In this document: piece after piece, positions 56,989-64,000 of the stretch
Numbering within the stretch: position 1 is the stretch's first letter
Layout of the letters: each line of letters begins with the position of its first letter
Program-made: the position numbers and the translations under genes
From: CAWACP01 sp963780655
GTDB taxonomy: Bacteria > Acidobacteriota > Terriglobia > Bryobacterales > Bryobacteraceae
DNA: 64,000 bases
Assembly: GCA_963780655.1 (NCBI GenBank)
Contig: CAWACP010000013.1
Span: forward strand, 1-64,000
Direction of reading: 5' to 3'
Notes under the pieces: model-generated
Database searches by the model: none
The model's input: only the letters and a program-made list of their open reading frames with translations
Told to the model about the DNA's origin: nothing

Positions 56989-59892
56989 ATGCTTTCTTTT
57001 GTAAGGCCCGGCGCCTTCGCTTTCTTCGCGTTCACCCTGCCGGCCCTCGCCGCGCCGTCGTCCGCTCAGCTCATCTATCATTTTGACGGTCCGGCCAGCA
57101 TCGCCGCCATGCACGTTAGCGGCGCTTCCGCAGAGTGGTCCCGGACGGTGGAAGACGGCGCGGAGATCGAAGCGGTTCCGGAGAAGCTGCTCCCGGACCG
57201 TAGCCGCGCAGCGCATCTGGTACTCACGCCAGGCCGGACCTGGACGACGGTAGAGATCCGCGCGGCATCCGGACTCAACGGCGACTGGTCGGGACGCGAG
57301 AAGCTCGTGTTTTGTGTACATAACGGGTCTGAGTTCATGATCCCGTTCGTCCTGAACATCCGCGATGCCGCGGGAGCGACATTCTCGGCGGATCGTCTCT
57401 GGATGGTGCGAGCGCGGAACCGTTTCGAGATCCCGCTCGATGCAATTCGCAGCGACTCGGGCTCGCCGCTCGATCTCAGGCATTTGCAATCGCTGAGTCT
57501 CGAGATGCGCAGCGCAGAGAAGTTCGAACGCGATCTGTGGCTGTACCATTTCTACCTTGCGGGGACCGCCCCCGTTGGAAGGCCGCCGGGCGAGGTTCTG
57601 CTGGACTTCGGTCCGCAGGGAGCGCCGCTGCTGGCGGGCGCGGAGCCCGTCGACGAGCGGACCACATATGCGAAATGGCGCGGTTACGGCTGGACCGGTG
57701 ACACGGGCGGATTCACCACTGCGCACTTCAATCAGCCGAAACCCGACCCGATGCTCGGAAGTCTGGTCTGGGCGGATCTCGGATCGCGGGCTGCGACGCT
57801 GCGCGTGGACCTTCCCGACGGCGAATATCGAGCGCGATTCTGGGGCGGCAACTACACGGCAAAAGTCGTCGCGGGGCGGGAGTTCGAGCTGGCTGTGAAT
57901 GGCAGGACAGTGGCTGCCAGGAAGGCCGACCCTGAGACCTTCTACACCGCTGCCGAGTATTTCCGCGGCATCAACGACTGGTACCAGCCCGGCGAGGACA
58001 CGTGGGTCAGACGCGCGCGCGACCTGTATCAACACTACGATTTCCGCTTCACAGTGAAGGGCGGACGGGCGGAGTTCACGTGGTCGAAGACGCTGGCCGT
58101 CTTCGGTTTGCTGATCGCTCCTGAGACCGCTTTCGACAAAGCAATCGAGCGCGTCGAGCACGCCCAGCGGGCGGCGTTCGAAGCCAATCTCGATGTCCCT
58201 CGGCCAGCGGCTCGTGACCTCCACGCGAATGCCGGCGACGACGCCAGAGGCTTCATACTGTGGAGCCGTGACTGGCAGAAGACGCCTGGACCTTATGATG
58301 CGCCGGATGCAGCGGAGCGCGATCCGGCCGTGCTGCGCCTCACGGCCGCACAGGGCCAGCGCGTGCATGCGACGCTTACCATGACGCCGCTCCGGTCTCT
58401 CGGCGCCGTGGACGCATCCGTGACCGGCTCGCTGCCGGCCGCCATTCAGGTGAGAGCGGTGAAGTACATGTGGGAAGGATGGCCGGCCAGCCTGGACCTG
58501 CTTTGCCTTTTTCCGACACAACGAGCGCCTGCGTATGGCCGCGTCAACCTCACCTGGTGGTTCACCGTCGCTTTGCCGGCCGATGCGAAGCCGGGCTTGT
58601 ATTCAGGCTCCGTGCAGTTGCGCACCGAAAGCGGCGCGGCCAGTTCAGTTCCATTGCGGCTTCAGGTTCTCCCATTTCGGCTGCCGAACGCGGACGAGCA
58701 CGGCGTTGCCTACAGCCTGTGGCGCAACAGCGATTACAACATGAGCTATGCGCTACGCTGTTTTCTGCCGGCGAAGACAGATTACTTCCGGCGGCTGCTG
58801 AGCGCGGAAGCGGCGGACATGAAGGCGCATGGCATGACGGCTTTCCATTTCACAGCGCCTGCAATCACCGGCGTCGCGGGCGATCATGTCACTCTGGATT
58901 TCCGTCTGCTCGAGGAAGAATGCCGAGCGGTGAAGGAATATGGCCTCTCCGGTCCCGGGCGTCCCGGGCTCGTGTTTCTGCCTCTCGAGATCTCCCGGAA
59001 GCTGATGAAGGAAACGCGATATGGCGATTTCCAGGAACCCGAGGAGATGTCGCCGATGCTGCCCGACGCCGAAAGGGTTGAGGAGTTCTCGGATCTGTTC
59101 AATCGGCGCTTTCTCGACGCCGTCCGCCAGATCCAGGATTTTTTCGGTGCGCAGGGCATCCCTGTCATGATGCAGCCAGCCGACGAGCCGCGCGAGCGCA
59201 ACATCAATCAGTGGAATCGCAATCGCGCCGAGTGCATTCACTACGCCGACCTGATTCACAAAGCGCTGCCGCGCGTGAAACTCTATGTGGACGCGGAAGC
59301 CGATGAAGACGCGGGCGTCGATTACATGCCTCTGCTCGACCACTTCGATATCATCGCCACGCATCCGTGGGACCGCTCGGCGAAGATCGTGGCGCGCACC
59401 CAAACCGGCAAGCCCGTTCTGCGCTACTACAACGGCACGATCGGCGACCGCTACGACTGGGGCTTCCAGATCGCGGCGTCAAACAGCAGCGGCCTCGCGC
59501 AATGGCACTTCGGATGGCAGTTGCAGCCGTTCCAGCCATTCCATGCCGAGGGACGATCTGGGTTTACGCTGGCAGGTCCTGACGGGCCGCTGGACACTGC
59601 GGGCTACGAGGTAATTGCCGCGGGTATCGACGATTTTCGCTACGTGGCGACGCTGCGCGCAAGGATCGCCGAAGCGAAGAAAGCTGCAATCGGCGATCCT
59701 GCCATCGCCGACGCGGAGGCAGCGCTGCGCGAACTGGCTGCCGGCTCCGAACCCTATGCCATGCGCGGCGAATACAGTGAGCATCCCGCCCCACGCACGA
59801 CGATTGCAGGCCGGAGTCTCGATGAATGGAGAGCGCGCCTGGCTGGCTGCATTATGGCAATCGACCGCTCCCGCTCGGGGCAGGGGAATTGA
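56989..59892 (+). CDS. Large secreted protein with DUF4091-type glycosidase-like domain
   Basis: 967 residues. ATG 56989 opens a signal peptide (FAFFAFTLPALAAPSSAQLI). Residues 25-190 are a jelly-roll-like module. A beta-rich module with LRVDLPDGEYRARFWGGNYT and FELAVNGRTVAARKADPETF follows. The C-terminal half is barrel-like: EHGVAYSLWRNSDYNMSYAL, RLLSAEAADMKAHGMTAFHF, IPVMMQPADEPRERNINQWN, LDHFDIIATHPWDRSAKIVA and SSGLAQWHFGWQLQPFQPFH, resembling DUF4091 proteins, which are related to glycoside hydrolases. PADEPRE supplies candidate acidic residues. It is the first gene of a three-gene unit with the oxidoreductase and heparinase-like genes. The substrate is unknown. Confidence 0.7.
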   Translation: MLSFVRPGAFAFFAFTLPALAAPSSAQLIYHFDGPASIAAMHVSGASAEWSRTVEDGAEIEAVPEKLLPDRSRAAHLVLTPGRTWTTVEIRAASGLNGDWSGREKLVFCVHNGSEFMIPFVLNIRDAAGATFSADRLWMVRARNRFEIPLDAIRSDSGSPLDLRHLQSLSLEMRSAEKFERDLWLYHFYLAGTAPVGRPPGEVLLDFGPQGAPLLAGAEPVDERTTYAKWRGYGWTGDTGGFTTAHFNQPKPDPMLGSLVWADLGSRAATLRVDLPDGEYRARFWGGNYTAKVVAGREFELAVNGRTVAARKADPETFYTAAEYFRGINDWYQPGEDTWVRRARDLYQHYDFRFTVKGGRAEFTWSKTLAVFGLLIAPETAFDKAIERVEHAQRAAFEANLDVPRPAARDLHANAGDDARGFILWSRDWQKTPGPYDAPDAAERDPAVLRLTAAQGQRVHATLTMTPLRSLGAVDASVTGSLPAAIQVRAVKYMWEGWPASLDLLCLFPTQRAPAYGRVNLTWWFTVALPADAKPGLYSGSVQLRTESGAASSVPLRLQVLPFRLPNADEHGVAYSLWRNSDYNMSYALRCFLPAKTDYFRRLLSAEAADMKAHGMTAFHFTAPAITGVAGDHVTLDFRLLEEECRAVKEYGLSGPGRPGLVFLPLEISRKLMKETRYGDFQEPEEMSPMLPDAERVEEFSDLFNRRFLDAVRQIQDFFGAQGIPVMMQPADEPRERNINQWNRNRAECIHYADLIHKALPRVKLYVDAEADEDAGVDYMPLLDHFDIIATHPWDRSAKIVARTQTGKPVLRYYNGTIGDRYDWGFQIAASNSSGLAQWHFGWQLQPFQPFHAEGRSGFTLAGPDGPLDTAGYEVIAAGIDDFRYVATLRARIAEAKKAAIGDPAIADAEAALRELAAGSEPYAMRGEYSEHPAPRTTIAGRSLDEWRARLAGCIMAIDRSRSGQGN

Positions 59893-60873
59893 ATGCCGAT
59901 CCGAATTGCACATATCGGCGCGGGCGAATGGAGCCGGTTCGCGCACGCCCCGGCCCTCCGGCGCCTGGCGGAACGATCGCTGGTCTCGCTCGAGGCCGCT
60001 TGCGATTTGCGAAAAGAACGCGCCGCCGGGTTCTGCGAAGAGTTCGGCTACCGGCGAGCCTTCACGAGCATCGGCGAAATGCTGGACGCAGTTCGTCCCG
60101 ACGCCATCGTTTGTACGGTGGAACCAGCCGCCACCGCGAAAGTTGCCCACATGCTGTTGCCGGAGCGCATTCCGCTGTTCATCGAGAAGCCGCCCGGAAT
60201 CTCACAGCAGGAAGCGTGCAGTCTCGCCTCCGCCGCCGCGCACTATGGAACGCTCAACTTCGTCGCGTTCAATCGCCGCTTCGTACCAGCACTGATCGGC
60301 CTGAAGGAATGGGCGCTGGCGCATCCGGTCCGCTATGCGCGCGCGGAAATGCTGCGGACGAACCGTCTGGAAGCGCTCTTCGCCCTCAGTACCGGCATCC
60401 ACGCGCTGGACGCGATTCGTTTCCTTCTCGGCAACCCTGTGTCGATGACGGTTGAGCGCAGGGGCTATGATGGCGCCGACGCAGCCGATTCCTGGGCTCG
60501 GCTATTTTTCGAAAACGGAGCGATCGCCGACATCGCCCTGCTGCTCGATTCCGGTTGCCGCCGCGAGACGTATTCACTGGTTTCCAGCGGAGCGTTCGCC
60601 GAGGCCGTTCTGGGCGCTGGCTATTCCGCCGAGTGTTGCCCGAGAGGTGCGCGTCAGTGGGCCGGCGAGGTCGTGGTTTCGGCGCACGAGATTTCGGGAG
60701 ATCCTCTTGTCGACGGGGGCTTCCTGGGCGAGCACGAAGCCTTCCTCGGCGCTGTAGGGTCAGGAGCGCGAGCGTCGTGCAACTCACTCGCAGACGCCGC
60801 GCGCTCCATGCAACTGGCGGCGGCCGTTCAGGAGAGCTATTCCGGTCCAATTCCACCCCTGGAGTTGCCATGA
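59893..60873 (+). CDS. Gfo/Idh/MocA family oxidoreductase
   Basis: 326 residues, starting right at the stop of the DUF4091 gene. N-terminal Rossmann fold: IRIAHIGAGEWSRFAHAPAL, AACDLRKERAAGFCEEFGYR and PDAIVCTVEPAATAKVAHML. The family motif EKPPG is in IPLFIEKPPGISQQEACSLA. FVAFNRRFVPALIGLKEWA and FALSTGIHALDAIRFLLGNP (with the usual catalytic His) lie in the C-terminal part. Such enzymes oxidise or isomerise sugars, often downstream of polysaccharide cleavage. Overlaps the next gene by 4 bp. Confidence 0.88.
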   Translation: MPIRIAHIGAGEWSRFAHAPALRRLAERSLVSLEAACDLRKERAAGFCEEFGYRRAFTSIGEMLDAVRPDAIVCTVEPAATAKVAHMLLPERIPLFIEKPPGISQQEACSLASAAAHYGTLNFVAFNRRFVPALIGLKEWALAHPVRYARAEMLRTNRLEALFALSTGIHALDAIRFLLGNPVSMTVERRGYDGADAADSWARLFFENGAIADIALLLDSGCRRETYSLVSSGAFAEAVLGAGYSAECCPRGARQWAGEVVVSAHEISGDPLVDGGFLGEHEAFLGAVGSGARASCNSLADAARSMQLAAAVQESYSGPIPPLELP

Positions 60874-63149
60874 CCCGCCGTACCTTCATTACCGCGGCAT
60901 CCTTGTTGCCCGCGGCCCTGCGAGGGGCGGCTTCGCCACAGCCGAGCCTGCTGATTCGTGAGGTCGATCCTTTCTGCAGCTTCGCCCTGCTGAAGGCCCG
61001 CTATGACGCAGGAGGCCGTCCCAGCCAGGACGCCGCAGGACTGGCCCTCTCGTGGCTGCTCACGGGTAGGGACGAGTTCGGCGAGCGCGCGGTGGCCGCG
61101 ATCAGGGGAGGTCCGCTCAAGCCCAACGCGCGCGGCGCGGGCAACTGGGTGGGGGTGGTGAATTCATCGCTGGCGTTCGACTGGCTCTGGTTGTGGCGTG
61201 GCTTCGATGCCGCGCTCAAAGAACGTACAGCCGGGGAACTCCTCGATGCCGCAGAGGGCGCGTTACGCCGGCAGGACCTGGTGGACGCATCCGAAGCCGG
61301 CTATAACAACTACACGCTCAGGTATCTTGCGGTGGCAGCCTTCGCGCTGGCGGCAACGCGCAGCCTTCCCCTCGCTTCCCGCACGACCGAATACCGCGAC
61401 CGCATCGCGCGCGCGTTCGATAACATCCTCGATATCACGCAATTCGTCACGCCGGACGGAAGCTACCACGAATCGATGGACTACATGCGAATCACGTGGG
61501 CGCCGCTCGTGCTTTGCGCCGAGCTGGCCAGAACGTCCGGCAATGACGATCCTGCGCGACGGTACAGCGTGTTTCGCAGCACCGGCGAGACCTACCTCTA
61601 TAAGCTGATGCCCGACGGCACGCCGTCGCGCGAAGGCGACAACGAGTATCCGGTGCTCGATCCGTACGACACCGCGGTGCTCGGCTACGCCGTTCATCGT
61701 TTCAAGGACCCGTACGCCGCGTGGATCCTGCGCCAGAGCGGATTCATTCCGCGTCAGTGGGTGCTGCCGGTGCTGGAATTCCTCTGGAACGATCCCGAAG
61801 TGACGCCGCGCGATCCCTCTAAGGCCAGCGAACACGAGCTGCCGCGGCAGAAGTATTTTGCAGGCGTCGGTCATCTGGTGATGCGCACCGGCTGGGACCG
61901 GGACGCGACGTGGATCGAATTCGATTCGGGCCCGTACTTTGCGAAGCACCAGCATCTGGACCAGAATCAGTTCACGATTTACCACAAAGGGTACCTGGCC
62001 ATCGACAGCGGCGCCGATTACACCGATACCGAGAGTCCGCACTATCTCAACTACTACCGGCGCACCGTTGCGCACAACAGCATGCTGGTTTACGAGCCCG
62101 GCGAGAAGTTCTTCTGGTCGGAGAATGTTCTGCCAGCGGCGAACGACGGCGGCCAGCGCATGGACTCTTCGCGCTTCTGGAACACCATCCGGAGCCTCGA
62201 GGACTGGCGCCAGACGGAAGACATCTGGGATCTGGCGCGAATGCGCACGGTGGACTACGTGCCCGGTTCTTATCACTACGCGCTTGGTGATGCCACGCGG
62301 GCGTATCAGCCTTCCAAGCTCACGAAGTTCACGCGCGAGTTGCTCTACGACCCGCGCGCGAACGTCCTGTTTGTATTCGATCACGTGCATGCCACGCGGC
62401 CCGACTTTCGCAAGGTGTGGCTGCTGCACGGCGTGAACGAACCGGCGATGCAGGGCGATTCATTCCGCTTCCACGAGGGCGGCGGCGAGCTTGTGGTGCA
62501 TGCGCTGCTGCCTCGGGGGCACGTGATCACGCCCCGCGGCGGGCCGGGACAGGATTTCTGGACGCCGGGCGACGAGAACGGCGGAGCGTGGGGATCGGGC
62601 GAGAACTGGCCTCTCGATCCGCCCGAAGGCGGCCCGTTTCCCTCCGATCCGCGCCTGCACAACATGTGGACGAAGTTCTACGATTACGACCGGATGCTCC
62701 CATCGAACCGGCAGAACGTCGTGCCCGGCGCGTGGCGCGTGGAGGTCTCGCCGGCCGAGTTTCGGGAGAACGACGTATTCCTGCACGTCATCGAGATTGG
62801 CGACCGCGGGATGAAGGCCAGTCGCGTGGAAGCGCTCGAGGGCGTGAATGTCGCCGGCGCGCTGGTGGCGGGTGGAAGCGTGGCGCTGTTCGCGGATGCG
62901 CCCGCGCCACTGCTTTCAGCCGAGGTGACTCTGCCCGACGTTCCCCGCCGCAGGCTGATCCTCACGAGCCTGGAACCCGAAGCGGTTTACGAGATCCATT
63001 TCTCCGGGCCGAATATCCCGTCGTCGCCGTCTGCCGTGCCGCCGGGCATTCCGATCGGAACCGTGCGAGCGAGGGCGAACGGTAAAGGCGTACTGCACGT
63101 GGACCTCGACCATGCCGGCAACGAGCGGCTGCGGATCACGCGCGTGTAG
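60870..63149 (+). CDS. Heparinase II/III family protein
   Basis: 759 residues. ATG 60870 overlaps the preceding stop (ATGA). The N-terminus MTRRTFITAASLLPAALRGA resembles a Tat signal (RR-F). The alpha/alpha toroid covers about 40-330 (SLAFDWLWLWRGFDAALKER, YNNYTLRYLAVAAFALAATR, TPDGSYHESMDYMRITWAPL). The heparinase II/III-like beta-sandwich follows: FDSGPYFAKHQHLDQNQFTI contains the His residues of the lyase site, AIDSGADYTDTESPHYLNYY and RRTVAHNSMLVYEPGEKFFW the Tyr/His region. A C-terminal sandwich ends in NERLRITRV. The family cleaves uronate-containing polysaccharides by elimination. Which polymer is unknown. Confidence 0.85.
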   Translation: MTRRTFITAASLLPAALRGAASPQPSLLIREVDPFCSFALLKARYDAGGRPSQDAAGLALSWLLTGRDEFGERAVAAIRGGPLKPNARGAGNWVGVVNSSLAFDWLWLWRGFDAALKERTAGELLDAAEGALRRQDLVDASEAGYNNYTLRYLAVAAFALAATRSLPLASRTTEYRDRIARAFDNILDITQFVTPDGSYHESMDYMRITWAPLVLCAELARTSGNDDPARRYSVFRSTGETYLYKLMPDGTPSREGDNEYPVLDPYDTAVLGYAVHRFKDPYAAWILRQSGFIPRQWVLPVLEFLWNDPEVTPRDPSKASEHELPRQKYFAGVGHLVMRTGWDRDATWIEFDSGPYFAKHQHLDQNQFTIYHKGYLAIDSGADYTDTESPHYLNYYRRTVAHNSMLVYEPGEKFFWSENVLPAANDGGQRMDSSRFWNTIRSLEDWRQTEDIWDLARMRTVDYVPGSYHYALGDATRAYQPSKLTKFTRELLYDPRANVLFVFDHVHATRPDFRKVWLLHGVNEPAMQGDSFRFHEGGGELVVHALLPRGHVITPRGGPGQDFWTPGDENGGAWGSGENWPLDPPEGGPFPSDPRLHNMWTKFYDYDRMLPSNRQNVVPGAWRVEVSPAEFRENDVFLHVIEIGDRGMKASRVEALEGVNVAGALVAGGSVALFADAPAPLLSAEVTLPDVPRRRLILTSLEPEAVYEIHFSGPNIPSSPSAVPPGIPIGTVRARANGKGVLHVDLDHAGNERLRITRV

Positions 63150-63175
63150 AGGCCGATCCGGATCGCCCAGCGCCT

Positions 63176-64000
63176 TCAGATGCCTTTGCGCCAGTCGGCA
63201 TCCGATTGCTTCTTGACGGCGACCTGATATCGTCCGTCCGCCTGCAGCGGTTGCTCGCAGGCCCAGCGGACCGGACGGCGTACGCCGGCCTTCGCTTCGA
63301 TCTCCGCGCGCAGATACACGGCCTGCCCTTCGAGCTCTCTCGGGACCAGGAACGCAGCCTCGCGCGTTTTGCCTCCGTAGGGATGGCCTGGGTCGAGGCT
63401 GCCTCCCGCGATGACTCGTCCGTCAGCCGCCTCCACATAGACTCGCAACGCGCCGGGCACGCCGGCCACACCGTCGTTTGCAAACGCGATGACCAGTTCG
63501 TTCATGCCATACCGTTTTCGCTGCCAGATCCAGGATGGCCGCACGCGATAGCCCATGCGCTGTCCCAGCCGGCTAAATCCACGTGGGTATCGTTCGTTGT
63601 AGCGGGCGAGATTGTCGGCCTCTGTCCAGAGCGCCCAGTAATTGGCGCCGAGGTCCAGGACGTGCAGCATCTGCACTTCAAGCATGTTCACGCCCGCCGC
63701 ATCGAGCGGCAGATAGCCCGGCTCCTGCGCATCGTATTTACGGAAGTAGCCGTCTTCGAGTATCGACGCGAGCCACGGCGGACGGTTGGCCAGCGCATCG
63801 ATCTGCTCCGGCTCTTCCACCAGAATGCTGTCTGAGCGCAGCCAGCCTCCCGAGCGCACCAAAAGGTCGATCACTTCGCGGTTGCCAACACTGCTGATGT
63901 CGGGCTGAGTGTTCACGGCCAGTTGCGCGCGCCGGAAGCTCTTCACCTGGAGCTGCGCCATTCCGACCATAGTGCGTTCCGCGGTCGCATAGTCCGGGAA
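63176..64000 (-). CDS. C-terminal part of a large protein, cut by the window edge
   Basis: About 275 residues are visible; the gene continues beyond 64000. GREVIDLLVRSGG-like opening, then LVEEPEQIDALANRPPWLAS, LQVKSFRRAQLAVNTQPDIS, MLHVLDLGANYWALWTEADN and YNERYPRGFSRLGQRMGYRV suggest the end of a barrel. RPSWIWQRKRYGMNELVIAF, VYVEAADGRVIAGGSLDPGH and AAFLVPRELEGQAVYLRAEI form a C-terminal beta-sandwich. This is consistent with a glycoside-hydrolase-like secreted protein next to the heparinase locus, but the family is not identified. The visible end runs opposite to the heparinase-like gene. Confidence 0.5.
   Translation of the reverse strand, partial: FPDYATAERTMVGMAQLQVKSFRRAQLAVNTQPDISSVGNREVIDLLVRSGGWLRSDSILVEEPEQIDALANRPPWLASILEDGYFRKYDAQEPGYLPLDAAGVNMLEVQMLHVLDLGANYWALWTEADNLARYNERYPRGFSRLGQRMGYRVRPSWIWQRKRYGMNELVIAFANDGVAGVPGALRVYVEAADGRVIAGGSLDPGHPYGGKTREAAFLVPRELEGQAVYLRAEIEAKAGVRRPVRWACEQPLQADGRYQVAVKKQSDADWRKGI

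Noticed and set aside
56965..58521. Long upstream extension of the sulfatase-like reading frame
   Set aside because: It runs antisense through the DUF4091 gene. The real start is 56964, where a lipoprotein signal begins.
1..64000. tRNA, rRNA or tmRNA genes
   Set aside because: No cloverleaf with the T-loop GTTCGANTC pattern or rRNA conserved blocks was found by eye on either strand; a covariance-model scan would settle it.

Overview
The window appears to join DNA from two different bacteria. Bases 1 to about 8,700 look actinomycete: very high GC, a WhiB7-type Fe-S regulator (a family restricted to Actinomycetota), a PAS sensor kinase with a C-terminal receiver, a FAD/Fe-S oxidoreductase and an IS200/IS605 element. 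From about 8,700 to the end the genes, gene order and short palindromic repeats look like an acidobacterium of the Bryobacter/Solibacter kind. At the join, a circularly permuted ATP-grasp gene loses its C-terminal half in mid-reading-frame. A chimeric contig is the simplest reading; recent horizontal transfer is the alternative. Frame breaks are frequent from 1 to about 22.5 kb on both sides of the join and rare afterwards, so many broken genes in the first third are probably sequence errors rather than decay.

Layout. 0-8.7 kb: frameshifted hybrid kinase, FAD/Fe-S dehydrogenase, small His-rich ORF, acyl-CoA thioesterase-like gene, IS200/IS605 element (tnpA intact, tnpB broken), whiB7. 8.7-22.6 kb: truncated ATP-grasp gene, murJ, larB, a secreted beta-propeller protein, a small conserved protein, an ABC exporter with a lipoprotein, moxR, a DUF4926-like gene with a partner, a cupin, purU, a radical SAM gene, and the remnant of an antitoxin/PIN module. 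22.8-28.6 kb (minus strand): a hopanoid operon hpnA-hpnG-two zinc alcohol dehydrogenases-hpnC-hpnD. 28.7-39.3 kb (plus strand): a CPBP protease, then rimP-nusA-infB-ylxP-orf-rbfA-apbE-hemE-hemG, linking translation factors to haem synthesis. 39.1-46.9 kb: two orphan receiver proteins, an IS4-family element sitting inside a palindromic repeat with a 13-bp target duplication, an M13 peptidase, a thiamine-binding protein, a VOC protein, a GntR regulator, an alpha/beta hydrolase and a small membrane protein. 47.1-64 kb: a beta-lactamase-type serine hydrolase, a GH20 hexosaminidase, a Ser/Thr kinase with a beta-propeller, a sulfatase-like TPR lipoprotein, then DUF4091-type protein, Gfo/Idh/MocA oxidoreductase and heparinase II/III, which look like a polysaccharide-degradation block.

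The most interesting points are the two zinc dehydrogenases inside the hopanoid operon (candidates for the unassigned ribosylhopane reductase step); the several families of short palindromes that lie between genes and also leak into coding sequence (nusA tail, false N-termini of rbfA and hemG); the IS4 element inside one of those palindromes; a collapsed antitoxin-PIN gene; and paired 21-nt-periodic repeats in a 930-bp intergenic region.
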